A stretch of DNA of 64,000 bases from an uncultured Methanobrevibacter sp. (GCA_900318035.1 ONJC01000014.1:1-64000), one strand, 5' to 3'; numbered from the stretch's first letter, positions 33,270 to 42,326 are shown. Made by a program: numbers and translations. The notes: generated by a model not told the origin, from the sequence alone.

Positions 33270-33734
33270 ATGGAAGACGCTTATGAATGGAAAGGTTTGA
33301 ACGGTCAGTTAGTAACATTTAAAAAGGAAGTAGGGGATGCTCAAAAAATTACTTATATTGGGTCTCCTGGAGTTTGCACTCCATTTGCAGAGTTTTTGGC
33401 TTATTCTGTAAGGGATAAGGAAAATCATTTCTTTCCTCTGCTGAATGTCGAAGAGTGTCATGAGTTTGAGTCCAAATCATATGCCATGGTTTTGAAGGAT
33501 GAAGTTTCTGACCCTCACGGTTCTGATGTCGTGGTATTGCTTGGCGGTTTGTCAATGCCGAAATATGATGTGGATACTGAAGAGCTGAATGCTCTGGTTA
33601 ATGATATTCTTAAAGAAGACGGTCGGATAATTGGGGTGTGCTTCATGGACATGTTTGCCAAGGCAGGCTGGCTGGATAAGGTTGATTTCGATTGTGTCAT
33701 TGATGGAACTTTAATAGGGGTTGTTATGAAATAA
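33270..33734 (+). CDS. DUF2124 family protein
   Basis: A 154-residue cytoplasmic protein found in methanogens. It has a GSPGVCTPFAEFLAYS loop near residue 32, then VVVLLGGLSMP and GVCFMDMFAKAGW, an alpha/beta fold with glycine-rich loops. TAAGTGGTGATTAG supplies the ribosome site. The function of the family is unknown. It stands alone between the DUF4012-like gene and the metal-efflux pair. Confidence 0.75.
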   Translation: MEDAYEWKGLNGQLVTFKKEVGDAQKITYIGSPGVCTPFAEFLAYSVRDKENHFFPLLNVEECHEFESKSYAMVLKDEVSDPHGSDVVVLLGGLSMPKYDVDTEELNALVNDILKEDGRIIGVCFMDMFAKAGWLDKVDFDCVIDGTLIGVVMK

Positions 33735-33754
33735 TCTCTTATTATTTTTTTTAC

Positions 33755-33814
33755 ATTAACATATCATAATATCATGATATGACAACATTTAAATAGATTA
33801 ACATATCATAATAT
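33755..33814. promoter_or_regulatory. Duplicated ArsR-type operator
   Basis: ATTAACATATCATAATAT occurs twice, at 33755-33772 and 33797-33814 (period 42). Both copies contain interrupted ATATCA/TGATAT-type dyads; the first runs on into CATGATATGAC. The second copy overlaps the promoter of the ArsR gene. This arrangement fits autoregulation by a metal-sensing ArsR/SmtB repressor. Confidence 0.6.
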
Positions 33815-33831
33815 GTAAATATATAATATAT

Positions 33832-34215
33832 GTGATGAATATGGAAAATAATAATCTTGAAAACAAAAATGATGATATGTGTGAAATATTCGACTCTCAT
33901 GAGGATGTTGTCAGTCGTGTAAAGAAACGCATACCTGATGAATCCGAATTTTCTGAGCTATCCGAATTCTTCAAAATATTTGGTAACCCGACAAGATTAA
34001 AAATTATTTCCCTGCTTTCAATCGAAGATTTGTGTGTTTGTGATATCTGCGAAGCGCTTGATTTGAACCAGACTACTGTTTCAAATCAGTTAAGAATATT
34101 GCGTGCAAACAATATTGTCAAATACAAAAAAGAAGGAAAAATGGCAAGATATTCCCTTACAGATCTTCACATAGAAATGATTTACAAAGTAGGTTTGGAA
34201 CATATATTAGAATAA
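33832..34215 (+). CDS. ArsR/SmtB-family metal-sensing repressor
   Basis: A 127-residue winged-helix regulator. The recognition region EDLCVCDICEALDLNQTTVSNQLRILR (given as a pattern) carries the ELCVCD-type cysteines of CadC/ArsR-like metal sensors, followed by the wing (GKMARYSL). It sits 18 bases before a P1B-type ATPase gene and after duplicated dyad operators. It probably represses both genes until bound by Zn, Cd, Pb or a similar ion. The exact metal cannot be told from sequence. Confidence 0.9.
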   Translation: MMNMENNNLENKNDDMCEIFDSHEDVVSRVKKRIPDESEFSELSEFFKIFGNPTRLKIISLLSIEDLCVCDICEALDLNQTTVSNQLRILRANNIVKYKKEGKMARYSLTDLHIEMIYKVGLEHILE

Positions 34216-34233
34216 TTTTTAATTGGTGATACT

Positions 34234-36621
34234 ATGGTAGAAAATAGGTGTTATGATTCGGATTGTTCTGATGAAAATTGCCGCAATCCCGAACATTACA
34301 ATTACATCTGTTTAGACCCAAATTGTGATGAAATTCACTGTGAAAATCCTGACCATTATGATAAGCAGTTATTAAGAGATTATCAGGCGAAAACTGATTT
34401 CAGTGTACATGATCATAGCGAAAAAATAGATTACGATGAAGATGTTGAGTTAAAGCTTTGTGGTTGTCCTGATTGTGCAGACGATGATGACCATGACCAC
34501 GACCATGCGCATGAGCATCATCATGACCATGAGCATGAAGAGGATGTTTGTACTGATGATGATTGTGGTTGTCATGACCACGATCATGAGCATCATCATC
34601 ATGAGCATGAGGGGGATGTTTGTACTGATGATGATTGTGGTTGTCATGACCATGACCATGATGGGGATATTAGTCTTTGCGGGTGTCCTGATTGTGCAGA
34701 TGATGACGATGATGATGGAGAATTATTGGCTGAAGGAAAACCATTGTTATCCAATAGACCAATTCAGATAATCGTTGCCAGCGGCATATTATTTGTTTTA
34801 GGACATGTTTTTGAATGGTTGTCATTCAGTCCGACAGTTGTAACCATAACTTATATGGTTGGGGCAGTTATTGCAGGTTATGAAATAGCCATTTCAGCTT
34901 ATAAATCATTAGTCAAAAGACACACTGTTGGTCCTGCAATGTTATTATCTATTGCGTGTATTGCATCATTTATCATTGGACATCCTGAAGAGGGCGCTGC
35001 TGTCACTTTCCTGTATTATATTGCAGAATTTTTAGAAGACTATGCCGAACTCAGGGCTGGACGTTCAATTAAAGCTTTGATTGAAATCGCTCCGGATACT
35101 GCAAGAGTCAAAGTCGGTGATAAGGAAGAAGTTAGAAATGTTGACGATGTAAATATCGGCGATATTGTTATTGTAAAACCTGGGGATAAAGTTCCTTTGG
35201 ATGGTGAAGTTATTTCAGGTTCATCTTCAGTCAATCAGGCTTCTATTACTGGTGAAAGCGTACCTGTCTTAAAACAGGTCGGAGATAATGTATTTTCCGG
35301 AACAGTTAATGAAGATGGATATATGGAAATTAGAGTCACAACAGTGGCCAAAGATTCAGTCATTTCAAAAATCGTTACTTTGGTAAAACGCTCACAGCTC
35401 AACAGATCTGAAACCGAAACTCTGGTTGAGAGGGTAGCTAAATACTACACTCCGGTAATGATGGTTTGTGCACTTTGCGTTGCATTTATTCCTCCATTGT
35501 TGTTTGGTCATAACCTTATCGACTGGGTTTTTAAGGCCCTTTCACTGCTGGTAATTTCATGTCCATGCGCATTTTTAATTTCAACACCTGTTGGAATGGT
35601 TTCCGCAATCACTTCAGCCACCAGAAATGGTGTCATTATCAAGGGAAGTTCATATGTTGAGGAAATGCGTAACGTTAAAGCGGTAATATTTGATAAGACA
35701 GGTACTTTAACAGAAGGAAAACTGGTATTGGATGAGGTTAATGTTTTGGATGAAAGTTATTCCGAGGAAGACATTGTCAGAATAGCTTCCGCCATGGAAT
35801 CCGGGTCTTCCCACCCTATCGCTCAGGCAATCGTGGAGTATGCTAATGAAAATGATATAGCTTTTGATACTGTTGATGAGTTTAAAAATGTCCCTGGAAA
35901 GGGTATCGTTGCTAATATTAACGGTGAGCAGTTCTATGCTGCAAATGAATCATTGATTGAAGGAAGCTCCTTTGATATTTCAAGGGATGAGATTAATAGA
36001 TATACCTCTAAAGGAAATACCATTATATTCATAGGTAATGCTGAAAGGGTTATTGGTTTTATTACAGTATCCGATAAAATCAGGGACAATGCTTCAGAAG
36101 TTATCAGTGATTTAAAACAGAGAGGTGTTGAAACCGTAATGCTCACTGGAGATAATAAAATGGCTGCCAATAAGGTTGCTTCAGAAATAGGCATTCAGCA
36201 TGTTTTCTCAAATCTGCTTCCTGAAGATAAGTTGAATATCCTGGATACAATCAGAAACAAATTCGGTGATGTTGCAATGGTCGGTGACGGCATTAATGAT
36301 GCGCCGGCACTGGCACGTGCAAATATTGGTATTGCAATGGGTGCAGCAGGTTCTGATGTAGCTATTGAAACAGCAGATGTGGCATTGATGCAGGATGACA
36401 TATCAAAACTTCCGTATCTGTTCTCTTTAAGCCATAAAACAATGGGCATTATCAAACAGAACATTACTTTTGCAATTGCTATTAAATTTTTATGCGCAAT
36501 ACTTGCAATATTGGGCATCATAACCTTGATGATGTCTGTTGGTGTTGGAGACCTTGGATTAACCCTTCTGGTTATCTTAAACTCCTTTAGAATTGGAATG
36601 GTGAAAGATCCACTATTCTAA
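34234..36621 (+). CDS. Heavy-metal P1B-type ATPase (Zn/Cd-type) with long His/Asp/Cys-rich N-terminus
   Basis: A 795-residue metal exporter. Residues ~1-165 are an extended His/Asp/Cys tail with repeated CGCPDCADDDD and CTDDDCGCHDHDH elements; its DNA holds a 72-base tandem repeat (34543 and 34615). The membrane and catalytic part has the TGES loop, CPC in the sixth helix (about residue 443), DKTGTL (about 487), HP locus (SSHPIAQ) and GDGINDAP. The last helix keeps an aspartate (VGDLGLTLLVILNSFR), as in ZntA/CadA. Together with the adjacent CadC-like ArsR, Zn(II)/Cd(II)/Pb(II) efflux is likely. The tail probably buffers metal at the inner face. Confidence 0.92.
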   Translation: MVENRCYDSDCSDENCRNPEHYNYICLDPNCDEIHCENPDHYDKQLLRDYQAKTDFSVHDHSEKIDYDEDVELKLCGCPDCADDDDHDHDHAHEHHHDHEHEEDVCTDDDCGCHDHDHEHHHHEHEGDVCTDDDCGCHDHDHDGDISLCGCPDCADDDDDDGELLAEGKPLLSNRPIQIIVASGILFVLGHVFEWLSFSPTVVTITYMVGAVIAGYEIAISAYKSLVKRHTVGPAMLLSIACIASFIIGHPEEGAAVTFLYYIAEFLEDYAELRAGRSIKALIEIAPDTARVKVGDKEEVRNVDDVNIGDIVIVKPGDKVPLDGEVISGSSSVNQASITGESVPVLKQVGDNVFSGTVNEDGYMEIRVTTVAKDSVISKIVTLVKRSQLNRSETETLVERVAKYYTPVMMVCALCVAFIPPLLFGHNLIDWVFKALSLLVISCPCAFLISTPVGMVSAITSATRNGVIIKGSSYVEEMRNVKAVIFDKTGTLTEGKLVLDEVNVLDESYSEEDIVRIASAMESGSSHPIAQAIVEYANENDIAFDTVDEFKNVPGKGIVANINGEQFYAANESLIEGSSFDISRDEINRYTSKGNTIIFIGNAERVIGFITVSDKIRDNASEVISDLKQRGVETVMLTGDNKMAANKVASEIGIQHVFSNLLPEDKLNILDTIRNKFGDVAMVGDGINDAPALARANIGIAMGAAGSDVAIETADVALMQDDISKLPYLFSLSHKTMGIIKQNITFAIAIKFLCAILAILGIITLMMSVGVGDLGLTLLVILNSFRIGMVKDPLF

Positions 36622-36685
36622 TTTTATTTTTTCTTTTTTTGTCAAATAATTAATTTTATATTTGAAAAAATTTTAATAATTATTT

Positions 36686-38056
36686 ATGTTGAGTGATGAT
36701 TCGGTTAATGGTGTAGATTTAATGCTTCAAAATCCTAAAAAAGCATTATTAAGAATGTCTATGCCTCTAATAGTATCATTGCTTATAACCAGTTTTTATA
36801 ATCTGATAGATGCTTTTTGGGTGTCAGGTCTTGGTGCCGATGCCCTTGCAGGTGTTGGATTTTTCACACCGATTTTCATGATTCTGGTCGGTTTTGGAAA
36901 TGGTTTGGGTTCTGGTGCCGCTTTTGCTTTGTCAAAATATCTCGGTGAGGACAACAAACCAAAGGCAGATAATGCTTCTGTCCATTCTATTTTAATTGAC
37001 ATTGTCGTTTCATTAATTATGACTGTGCTGCTTTTGCTTTCATTAAATCCGATTTTAAAAGCAATGGGTGCAGGTCAGACCATCGGCTATGCAACAGATT
37101 ATGGTGTAATAATCATTCTGGGTTCGATTTTCATAATCTTTTCAAATGCTTTATATGGCATATTTAGGGGGGAAGGCGATACGACCCGTCCAATGTATGC
37201 AATGATTGCATCCGCTGTTTTAAACATGATTTTGGACCCGATTTTCATTTACACTTTAAACTTAGGAGTTAAAGGGGCAGCTATTGCAACTATAATATCC
37301 TCAATATTTGTTATTTTAATATTGTTATACTGGTTTTATATCAAAAAAGACACCTATTTGAAGCCAAATATTGTCAATTTCAAATTTAAAAGGGATATTT
37401 CTAAAGATATTGTTAAAGTGGGAATTCCAGCTAGCATTCAACTTTTAAACAATGCATTTTTTGCAGCGGTTTTCTCAGCGCTCCTGGCATATGTCGGCTC
37501 AACGGATTCTGTGGCGGTTTATTCGACAGGATGGAGAATAGTGACAATCGGAACAACACCTCTTCTAGCTATTGGAACGGCATTGATCAGTGTCATTGCA
37601 GCAAATTACGGTGCTCATAAATATGGTAATATTCAAATAGCTCACCGATATGCGATGAAGGTATCAATTGTCATTGCATGTATCGTTGCAGTTCTCACTA
37701 ATGTCTTTGCGGGAGACATTGCATCAGTATTTGCATCAAGCGGCAGCAGCGTCAGAATTGCTTCAGAGCTCACCAGCTTTCTTTCATGGATTGTAATCTA
37801 CTATCCTACAATGGCAGTTGGAGTTGCATCAACTTATGTGTTCCAAGGAATCGGAAAAGGAATAACTGCAATGTTTCAGACAATTATGCGGGAAACCGGT
37901 TTTACAATATTTTTTGCAGTTTTATTGGGTGTTGTTCTTGGATATGGCGTATGGGGAGCCTGGATGGGTATTGTTTTGGGCGAAGTTGTCTCAAACAACA
38001 TTACCATGGTCTGGGCAGACTTGCAAATTAAAAGACTGATGAACAGTAACAATTGA
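36686..38056 (+). CDS. MATE-family multidrug/small-molecule exporter
   Basis: A 456-residue protein with twelve predicted spans and the two-fold pseudo-repeat of MATE exporters (PLIVSLLITSFYNLIDAFW near residue 27; GIPASIQLLNNAFFAAV near 248). It uses a sodium or proton gradient. No ribosome site is seen close to the ATG, suggesting a short-leader message. The next gene, on the opposite strand, is the nicotianamine-synthase-like gene, so export of a small chelator is a tempting but unproven role. Confidence 0.88.
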   Translation: MLSDDSVNGVDLMLQNPKKALLRMSMPLIVSLLITSFYNLIDAFWVSGLGADALAGVGFFTPIFMILVGFGNGLGSGAAFALSKYLGEDNKPKADNASVHSILIDIVVSLIMTVLLLLSLNPILKAMGAGQTIGYATDYGVIIILGSIFIIFSNALYGIFRGEGDTTRPMYAMIASAVLNMILDPIFIYTLNLGVKGAAIATIISSIFVILILLYWFYIKKDTYLKPNIVNFKFKRDISKDIVKVGIPASIQLLNNAFFAAVFSALLAYVGSTDSVAVYSTGWRIVTIGTTPLLAIGTALISVIAANYGAHKYGNIQIAHRYAMKVSIVIACIVAVLTNVFAGDIASVFASSGSSVRIASELTSFLSWIVIYYPTMAVGVASTYVFQGIGKGITAMFQTIMRETGFTIFFAVLLGVVLGYGVWGAWMGIVLGEVVSNNITMVWADLQIKRLMNSNN

Positions 38057-38209
38057 ACCATGTCTTTAATGAAAGATGACTTTAATTATTTTTAGGAATC
38101 CTGATTAGGTTTCCAGTTTTGTGAATGGTTATTTGATTTTAATAGCTATGATTTTATTTTTAGAATAAGTGAAGGTTTTTGATGTATAAGGTGATGGTGT
38201 TCAGTAAGT

Positions 38210-39031
38210 TCAATCTATTTTTCTGATTAGAACGGAAGTGTTGTTGGTTTTACCGGATGGAAGCATCATAACTTCTTTATGGAAGCCTCTGGTATCCTTA
38301 TCAAGGACTGGCGAATATAAAATTGCCCTCATTCCGGTGTATGTTCTGTAGATTACAGGAGTATTTTCATTGACATATTCCCAGATGTTTGCAAACACTC
38401 TATCTTTAGGCTCTGCCAATGCGGCAACCATCAATATGTCATATTCTAAATCTTTGATTGCTGTTTCATCGCCCACAACAATTTGGATATCATTTTCAAG
38501 ACCCAGTCTTTTTAAAACTTTAACTGAAAGTTCCGCAACATTTTCCTGCTGTTCAATGCCTATACATTTACAGCCGAATACCTTGTTAAACATTATCAAA
38601 GTTAATGGTAGGGGTCCTGAACCCAAAAATACAAAGGTTTTTTCTTCATTGAATTTAGCTAATTTACTTTCATTTTCAACAAGGCCAATATATCTGTCAT
38701 AAAAATGGAATGAATCTAGAGTTTCTGTTGGATTGTCTGATTCTAAAATTTTCAGGGCATTTTCGGTTTCAAGTCTTGCACCGATATAAACATAAAATTT
38801 CCGGATTAATTTCAAGGCCTTATTCATTTTTTCATCATCTAAAATATGTTTTGCAGAATCAAAATCAATAGTCTTATCGTGTGCAATGATTTCTACATCA
38901 TCCAATATTTCGATGATTTCATTTATATTGATGTCATCTAGCTTTGAATTTCCGTATTTGTCCAAATCCCCATAGGCAGATAATTTATTTGCGATTTCTT
39001 CAAGTTTTCCCCAATATTTATAACAGCTCAT
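38210..39031 (-). CDS. Nicotianamine-synthase-like protein
   Basis: A 273-residue protein with the family hallmark FLGSGPLPLT at about residues 134-143, a SAM-binding Rossmann-like region (CIGIEQQENVAELSVKVL) and YRTYTGMRAILYSPV near the C-terminus. Archaeal relatives include the thermonicotianamine synthase of Methanothermobacter. The family joins aminobutyrate units from S-adenosylmethionine to make metal chelators. It starts 35 bases after the NikE-like ATPase gene with a good ribosome site (CAGGTGAAAAA), so it is the last gene of an operon with two transporter ATPases. It probably makes a nicotianamine-like metallophore for the adjacent importer. Product and metal are inferred. Confidence 0.85.
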   Translation of the reverse strand: MSCYKYWGKLEEIANKLSAYGDLDKYGNSKLDDININEIIEILDDVEIIAHDKTIDFDSAKHILDDEKMNKALKLIRKFYVYIGARLETENALKILESDNPTETLDSFHFYDRYIGLVENESKLAKFNEEKTFVFLGSGPLPLTLIMFNKVFGCKCIGIEQQENVAELSVKVLKRLGLENDIQIVVGDETAIKDLEYDILMVAALAEPKDRVFANIWEYVNENTPVIYRTYTGMRAILYSPVLDKDTRGFHKEVMMLPSGKTNNTSVLIRKID

Positions 39032-39066
39032 TTTTTCACCTGACTTTAATAATATTCAATCTATAT

Positions 39067-39681
39067 TCAAATGTTATTAATCTCTTTTAGATATATCTTT
39101 TCATCACAGATTTTCTCAACCAAAGGCATATCGTGACTTACGAGAATGAATCCCATTTTTCTTTCCTTTACTATTTTCAACACGGATTCAATGATTTGCA
39201 CCTGGGTAATCGCATCAAGCATTGTTGTCATCTCATCTGCAATTAAAAATTTGGTGTCTGGATTTAGGGATCTTACAACGGAAAACCTTTGAAGTTCCCC
39301 GCCGGATAACTCCTGGGGAAATCTTGTAAGCCAAGATTTTTGAATACCGAATTCCTCTAAAATTTCATCAGGCACGTCCCATGACTCTTCTAAAACCTGT
39401 TTCATTTTCCATTTTGGATTCATTACCTTTTCAGGGTGTTGATAAATTAATTGCACCGGTTTGAATCCTTTTTTAGGGAGAGGTTTTCTATCTAAGGTCA
39501 CGTTTCCTTCGTATTTTGGAATATATCCGGATAATATTTTACACAATGTTGATTTCCCGCTTCCACTATCTCCAATCAAACCAATAACTTTATCACTGTC
39601 AAGTTCGAGATTTATGTCTTTCAGCAAATATTTTTTAGCGGAAGGATATTTGAATGAAATGTTTTCTGCTTTAAGTTTCAT
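39067..39681 (-). CDS. Nickel/oligopeptide-type ABC ATPase (NikE/OppF-like)
   Basis: A 204-residue ATPase: Walker A GDSGSGKST (about residues 36-44), signature ELSGGELQR and LIADEMTT. It is short, lacking the C-terminal oligopeptide extension seen in its partner. Its start overlaps the end of the NikD-like gene by 11 bases. With that gene and the permeases at 44-46 kb it would power a peptide/nickel-type importer. Energizing and membrane parts are in two facing units sharing the AAGTATTACTT palindrome. Confidence 0.88.
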   Translation of the reverse strand: MKLKAENISFKYPSAKKYLLKDINLELDSDKVIGLIGDSGSGKSTLCKILSGYIPKYEGNVTLDRKPLPKKGFKPVQLIYQHPEKVMNPKWKMKQVLEESWDVPDEILEEFGIQKSWLTRFPQELSGGELQRFSVVRSLNPDTKFLIADEMTTMLDAITQVQIIESVLKIVKERKMGFILVSHDMPLVEKICDEKIYLKEINNI

Positions 39682-40630
39682 TTTCTACACCTTCTTCATA
39701 TTTAAAGCATCTTACTTTTTTCTTTCCAAGGTCAATTAGTTCAGGTCTTTCGTCCTTGCATCTGTCAAATCTCATTTCGCATCTGTCATAATATGGGCAG
39801 CCCTGTGATATTTCCCCATGCAATGGCTGATGGCCTTTGATTAATTCAAAACCATTGGCAGGAAGTGCTTTGTACAATGCTTTTGTGTAGGGGTGAAGCA
39901 GGTTTTCCCCATCTCCTGAAAAGTCTTTGTTTTCTGCAATTTCGATTACAAATCCTGAATAGAAAATTCCAATCCTGTCGGCGATTTCCAGTGCTGCATG
40001 AATGTCGTGTGTGATGAGAAGCACACCTACTCCATCTTCTTTCATATGTTTAAAATGATTTAATGTTTCTATTACTGTTTTTTCGTCAAGTCCTGGTGTC
40101 GGTTCGTCTGCAACAACTAGTTTTGGATTGGATAATAGTGCGGTTGAAACAAGTACTCTTCTGGCCATTCCTCCGGATAATTGAAATGGATACATTTCAT
40201 CCACTTCGGGGCCAAGATTATAATGTTCAAAGATTTCCCTTTGTTTTATTTTCTTTTCTTTTTTTTCTGCATCGTTTTCGGTATTTCCTATGGCTTGGTC
40301 TGAGATTTTCATTAAAGGATCTAGGAAGTTCACGGATTGTGGAATTAAAGCAATTTCTTTTCCTCTAAGTTCCTCTTTATCTTCTTGGGATAGTTCTTTT
40401 CCTTTGTATTTAATTTTTCCATTTTGTCTTGCATTTTCAGGAAGTATTCCAAAAATTGCATGGGCAAGCAAACTCTTTCCGGAACCACTTGAACCTAATA
40501 CTGCTAAAATTTCACCTTCAGATATATCTAAACTCAAATCAGTGATGACTTTTAAATCTCTTTGATTTAATCCCTTTGTATACTGTATAAATGAAATTGA
40601 AACATTTTCTACATCTAACAATTTTTCCAT
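39671..40630 (-). CDS. Nickel/oligopeptide-type ABC ATPase (NikD/OppD-like)
   Basis: A 319-residue ATPase: Walker A GSSGSGKSL (about residues 42-50), QLSGGMARRV, VADEPTPGLD, and the C-terminal oligopeptide_HPY-type tail with cysteines in GCPYYDRCEMRFDRC, as in OppD/NikD. AAAAGGTGATTTA precedes the ATG. It is the first gene of the leftward operon NikD-NikE-NAS. Its promoter region (40.64-40.78 kb) carries two copies of the AAGTATTAC palindrome. Confidence 0.9.
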   Translation of the reverse strand: MEKLLDVENVSISFIQYTKGLNQRDLKVITDLSLDISEGEILAVLGSSGSGKSLLAHAIFGILPENARQNGKIKYKGKELSQEDKEELRGKEIALIPQSVNFLDPLMKISDQAIGNTENDAEKKEKKIKQREIFEHYNLGPEVDEMYPFQLSGGMARRVLVSTALLSNPKLVVADEPTPGLDEKTVIETLNHFKHMKEDGVGVLLITHDIHAALEIADRIGIFYSGFVIEIAENKDFSGDGENLLHPYTKALYKALPANGFELIKGHQPLHGEISQGCPYYDRCEMRFDRCKDERPELIDLGKKKVRCFKYEEGVENET

Positions 40631-40716
40631 TAAATCACCTTTTGGACTTTCAAATGATAACTTTTAAATATTAATTTGTACTTTATTAATATTAAAGTTA
40701 TTCAAAATAATTAAAA

Positions 40717-40760
40717 AAGTATTACTAATTGCATAAATAAATTGATAATTGTAATACTTT
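40717..40760. promoter_or_regulatory. Paired AAGTATTAC operator-like sites between the ATPase operon and an acetyltransferase
   Basis: AAGTATTACT at 40717-40726 and its inverse GTAATACTTT at 40751-40760 form a large inverted repeat in the divergent promoter region. The same 9-11-base palindrome occurs three more times at 42.06-42.33 kb. A shared metalloregulator such as NikR is a candidate, by context only. Confidence 0.5.
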
Positions 40761-40777
40761 CTATGATGGTGTTTTTT

Positions 40778-41338
40778 ATGAAAGTCTCTATTTCAAAGTT
40801 AACTGATGATTCTTATGAAATCAGTAATGTTCAAAAGTTTTTATTTTCCATGATAAAGCTGGAATTTGGATATGATTATGTTCCGGAATGGCATCAGGAC
40901 ATTGTAAAAATTGATGAATATTATGTTTATCCAAAAAGGAATAATTTTTTTGTTGCATATACTGAAACTGGTGAAATCATAGCAACAATTGGTATAAGAG
41001 CTTATGATAAGGACTTTCCAGAATTTAGGCATTTGTATTCGAATGATGCTACTTCAAGCATATGGAGGTTGTTTGTTGATAGGAGATGCCGACGCTGTGG
41101 TTTGGCTTCAAAAATGTTCAGCATAGCAGAAAATTTTGCAAATGAAGTGGGTTATGACAATATCTATTTGCATACTCATAAAACATTGCCGGGTGCATTG
41201 GAGTATTGGACAAAAATGGGCTTTGTTGTGGCCTTGGATTCTAATGATGAGCTTGAAACAGTTCATATGGATAAAAAAATAGTTGGTTTGGACATTAATC
41301 CATTGGCCAATGATTATTCATATGCGGTAAAATTATAA
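40778..41338 (+). CDS. GNAT-family acetyltransferase 1
   Basis: A 186-residue GNAT protein. The acetyl-CoA-binding region is RRCRRCGLASKMF (about residues 98-110), followed by YDNIYLHTHKTLPGALEYWTKMGF (pattern). ATG 40778 is chosen over 40742: ATGGTG lies 8 bases upstream and the longer frame would run through an operator-like palindrome. It is a paralogue of the GNAT gene at 45942; both share DEYY./EDYY, NFFVA, I.AYDKDF and SIWRL.VD blocks. Two such copies bracket the transporter genes. They may acetylate the metallophore or an intermediate, or detoxify it. Substrate unknown. Confidence 0.8.
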   Translation: MKVSISKLTDDSYEISNVQKFLFSMIKLEFGYDYVPEWHQDIVKIDEYYVYPKRNNFFVAYTETGEIIATIGIRAYDKDFPEFRHLYSNDATSSIWRLFVDRRCRRCGLASKMFSIAENFANEVGYDNIYLHTHKTLPGALEYWTKMGFVVALDSNDELETVHMDKKIVGLDINPLANDYSYAVKL

Positions 41339-42025
41339 TTTTTTAATATATTTTTGGGTATGGGGACAGGCAAAGATGCACTTTCCACATACCGTATCCG
41401 GTTTTCCCAAATTTTCTTCAGATACCATTAATGCATATTTTTCACATTTTTTATCATCGTAAAAGTCATTTCTTTTTAAGGTATAGTTCCATTCCCTTCC
41501 GCTTATTGCTCCTCCAAGGCATGCATCTCTGCATTCCATACATTTTCCGCATCTTGATTTGAGTATTGGCTTTCCGACTTCAAGGGGAGCATCTGTCAGA
41601 ACTGATGATAATCTAAGTGCTGATCCGTAATCTTTTGTTGTAAATAATGCTGATTTGCCAATCCATCCTAGGCCTGCACGTGTAGCTATTGTCTTGTGAG
41701 GTAGTTCAAATGAATTGAATTCTCCAAAATCAGTTCCCAATCTCTTTTTTGTCTGTGCATAAGCATTATATCCATTATCTATTAAAAATTCTTCACATTT
41801 CATTCCAAGAGCATCTAATCGAGTATTTAAACTGACCAATTCATTAACATATTCTTGGGTTGGTGCATTTTCCATGTTTCGTATAATCTCTTTGGGATAG
41901 GTTATATAGAACACAACTCCCTTTTTTAATTCGGGTTGTGGTGTGAAATTGGTGATGTCGGCATAGCCCACTTCAGTGGCACCGTTTTTTAATAGATATT
42001 TTTTAAGTTTAAGAGATAGAGCCAT
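41333..42025 (-). CDS. QueG-like double [4Fe-4S] protein
   Basis: A 230-residue protein with a TRAGLGWIGKSALF segment (about residues 112-125), then two ferredoxin-type sets CGKCMECRDACLGG (about 158-171) and CGKCIFACPH (about 213-222). This resembles the iron-sulfur half of epoxyqueuosine reductase and of corrinoid reductive dehalogenases. It lacks the usual longer N-terminal cobalamin-binding domain and HEAT tail of QueG, so a queuosine role is doubtful (archaea use archaeosine). An AAGTATTACTT palindrome lies 40 bases before its start, tying it to the metal transport genes. Possibly it reduces a bound metal or a corrinoid. Confidence 0.7.
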   Translation of the reverse strand: MALSLKLKKYLLKNGATEVGYADITNFTPQPELKKGVVFYITYPKEIIRNMENAPTQEYVNELVSLNTRLDALGMKCEEFLIDNGYNAYAQTKKRLGTDFGEFNSFELPHKTIATRAGLGWIGKSALFTTKDYGSALRLSSVLTDAPLEVGKPILKSRCGKCMECRDACLGGAISGREWNYTLKRNDFYDDKKCEKYALMVSEENLGKPDTVCGKCIFACPHTQKYIKKL

Positions 42026-42064
42026 GGCAGAATATTTGAATGGGATATTATTTAAATTTAAGGT

Positions 42065-42075
42065 AAGTATTACTT
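42065..42075. promoter_or_regulatory. AAGTATTACTT palindrome before the QueG-like gene
   Basis: An 11-base palindrome around a central T, 40 bases upstream of the leftward start at 42025. Identical to the two sites before the binding-protein gene. Confidence 0.5.
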
Positions 42076-42283
42076 TTAATTATATTTCTATTTCCTTTTT
42101 GTCTAAAATGCGGATTTAAAATTTTAATTAATACTGAATTTTTGTATAATATTTTTTTCTCCTGTTTATTTTTTAATTTAATTTTTTTTAAAATAGGCAC
42201 AAATTCAAATAAAATTTAAAAGTAATAAATACATTTTTATACGCATGTTCTAAAAATAATATTGATATTAAAATAATTTTAAA

Positions 42284-42326
42284 AAGTATTACTTATTAGT
42301 TAATTCATTGCTAAAAAGTATTACTT
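42284..42326. promoter_or_regulatory. Two AAGTATTACTT palindromes before the binding-protein gene
   Basis: Identical 11-base palindromes at 42284-42294 and 42316-42326 (centres 32 bases apart, about three helical turns). They flank the probable promoter and therefore fit a repressor that binds on one face of the DNA. Confidence 0.55.

Noticed and set aside
34450..34771. Met/Ile/Thr-rich frames overlapping the ATPase N-terminus
   Set aside because: Other-frame readings of GAT/CAT repeats encoding the His/Asp-rich tail.
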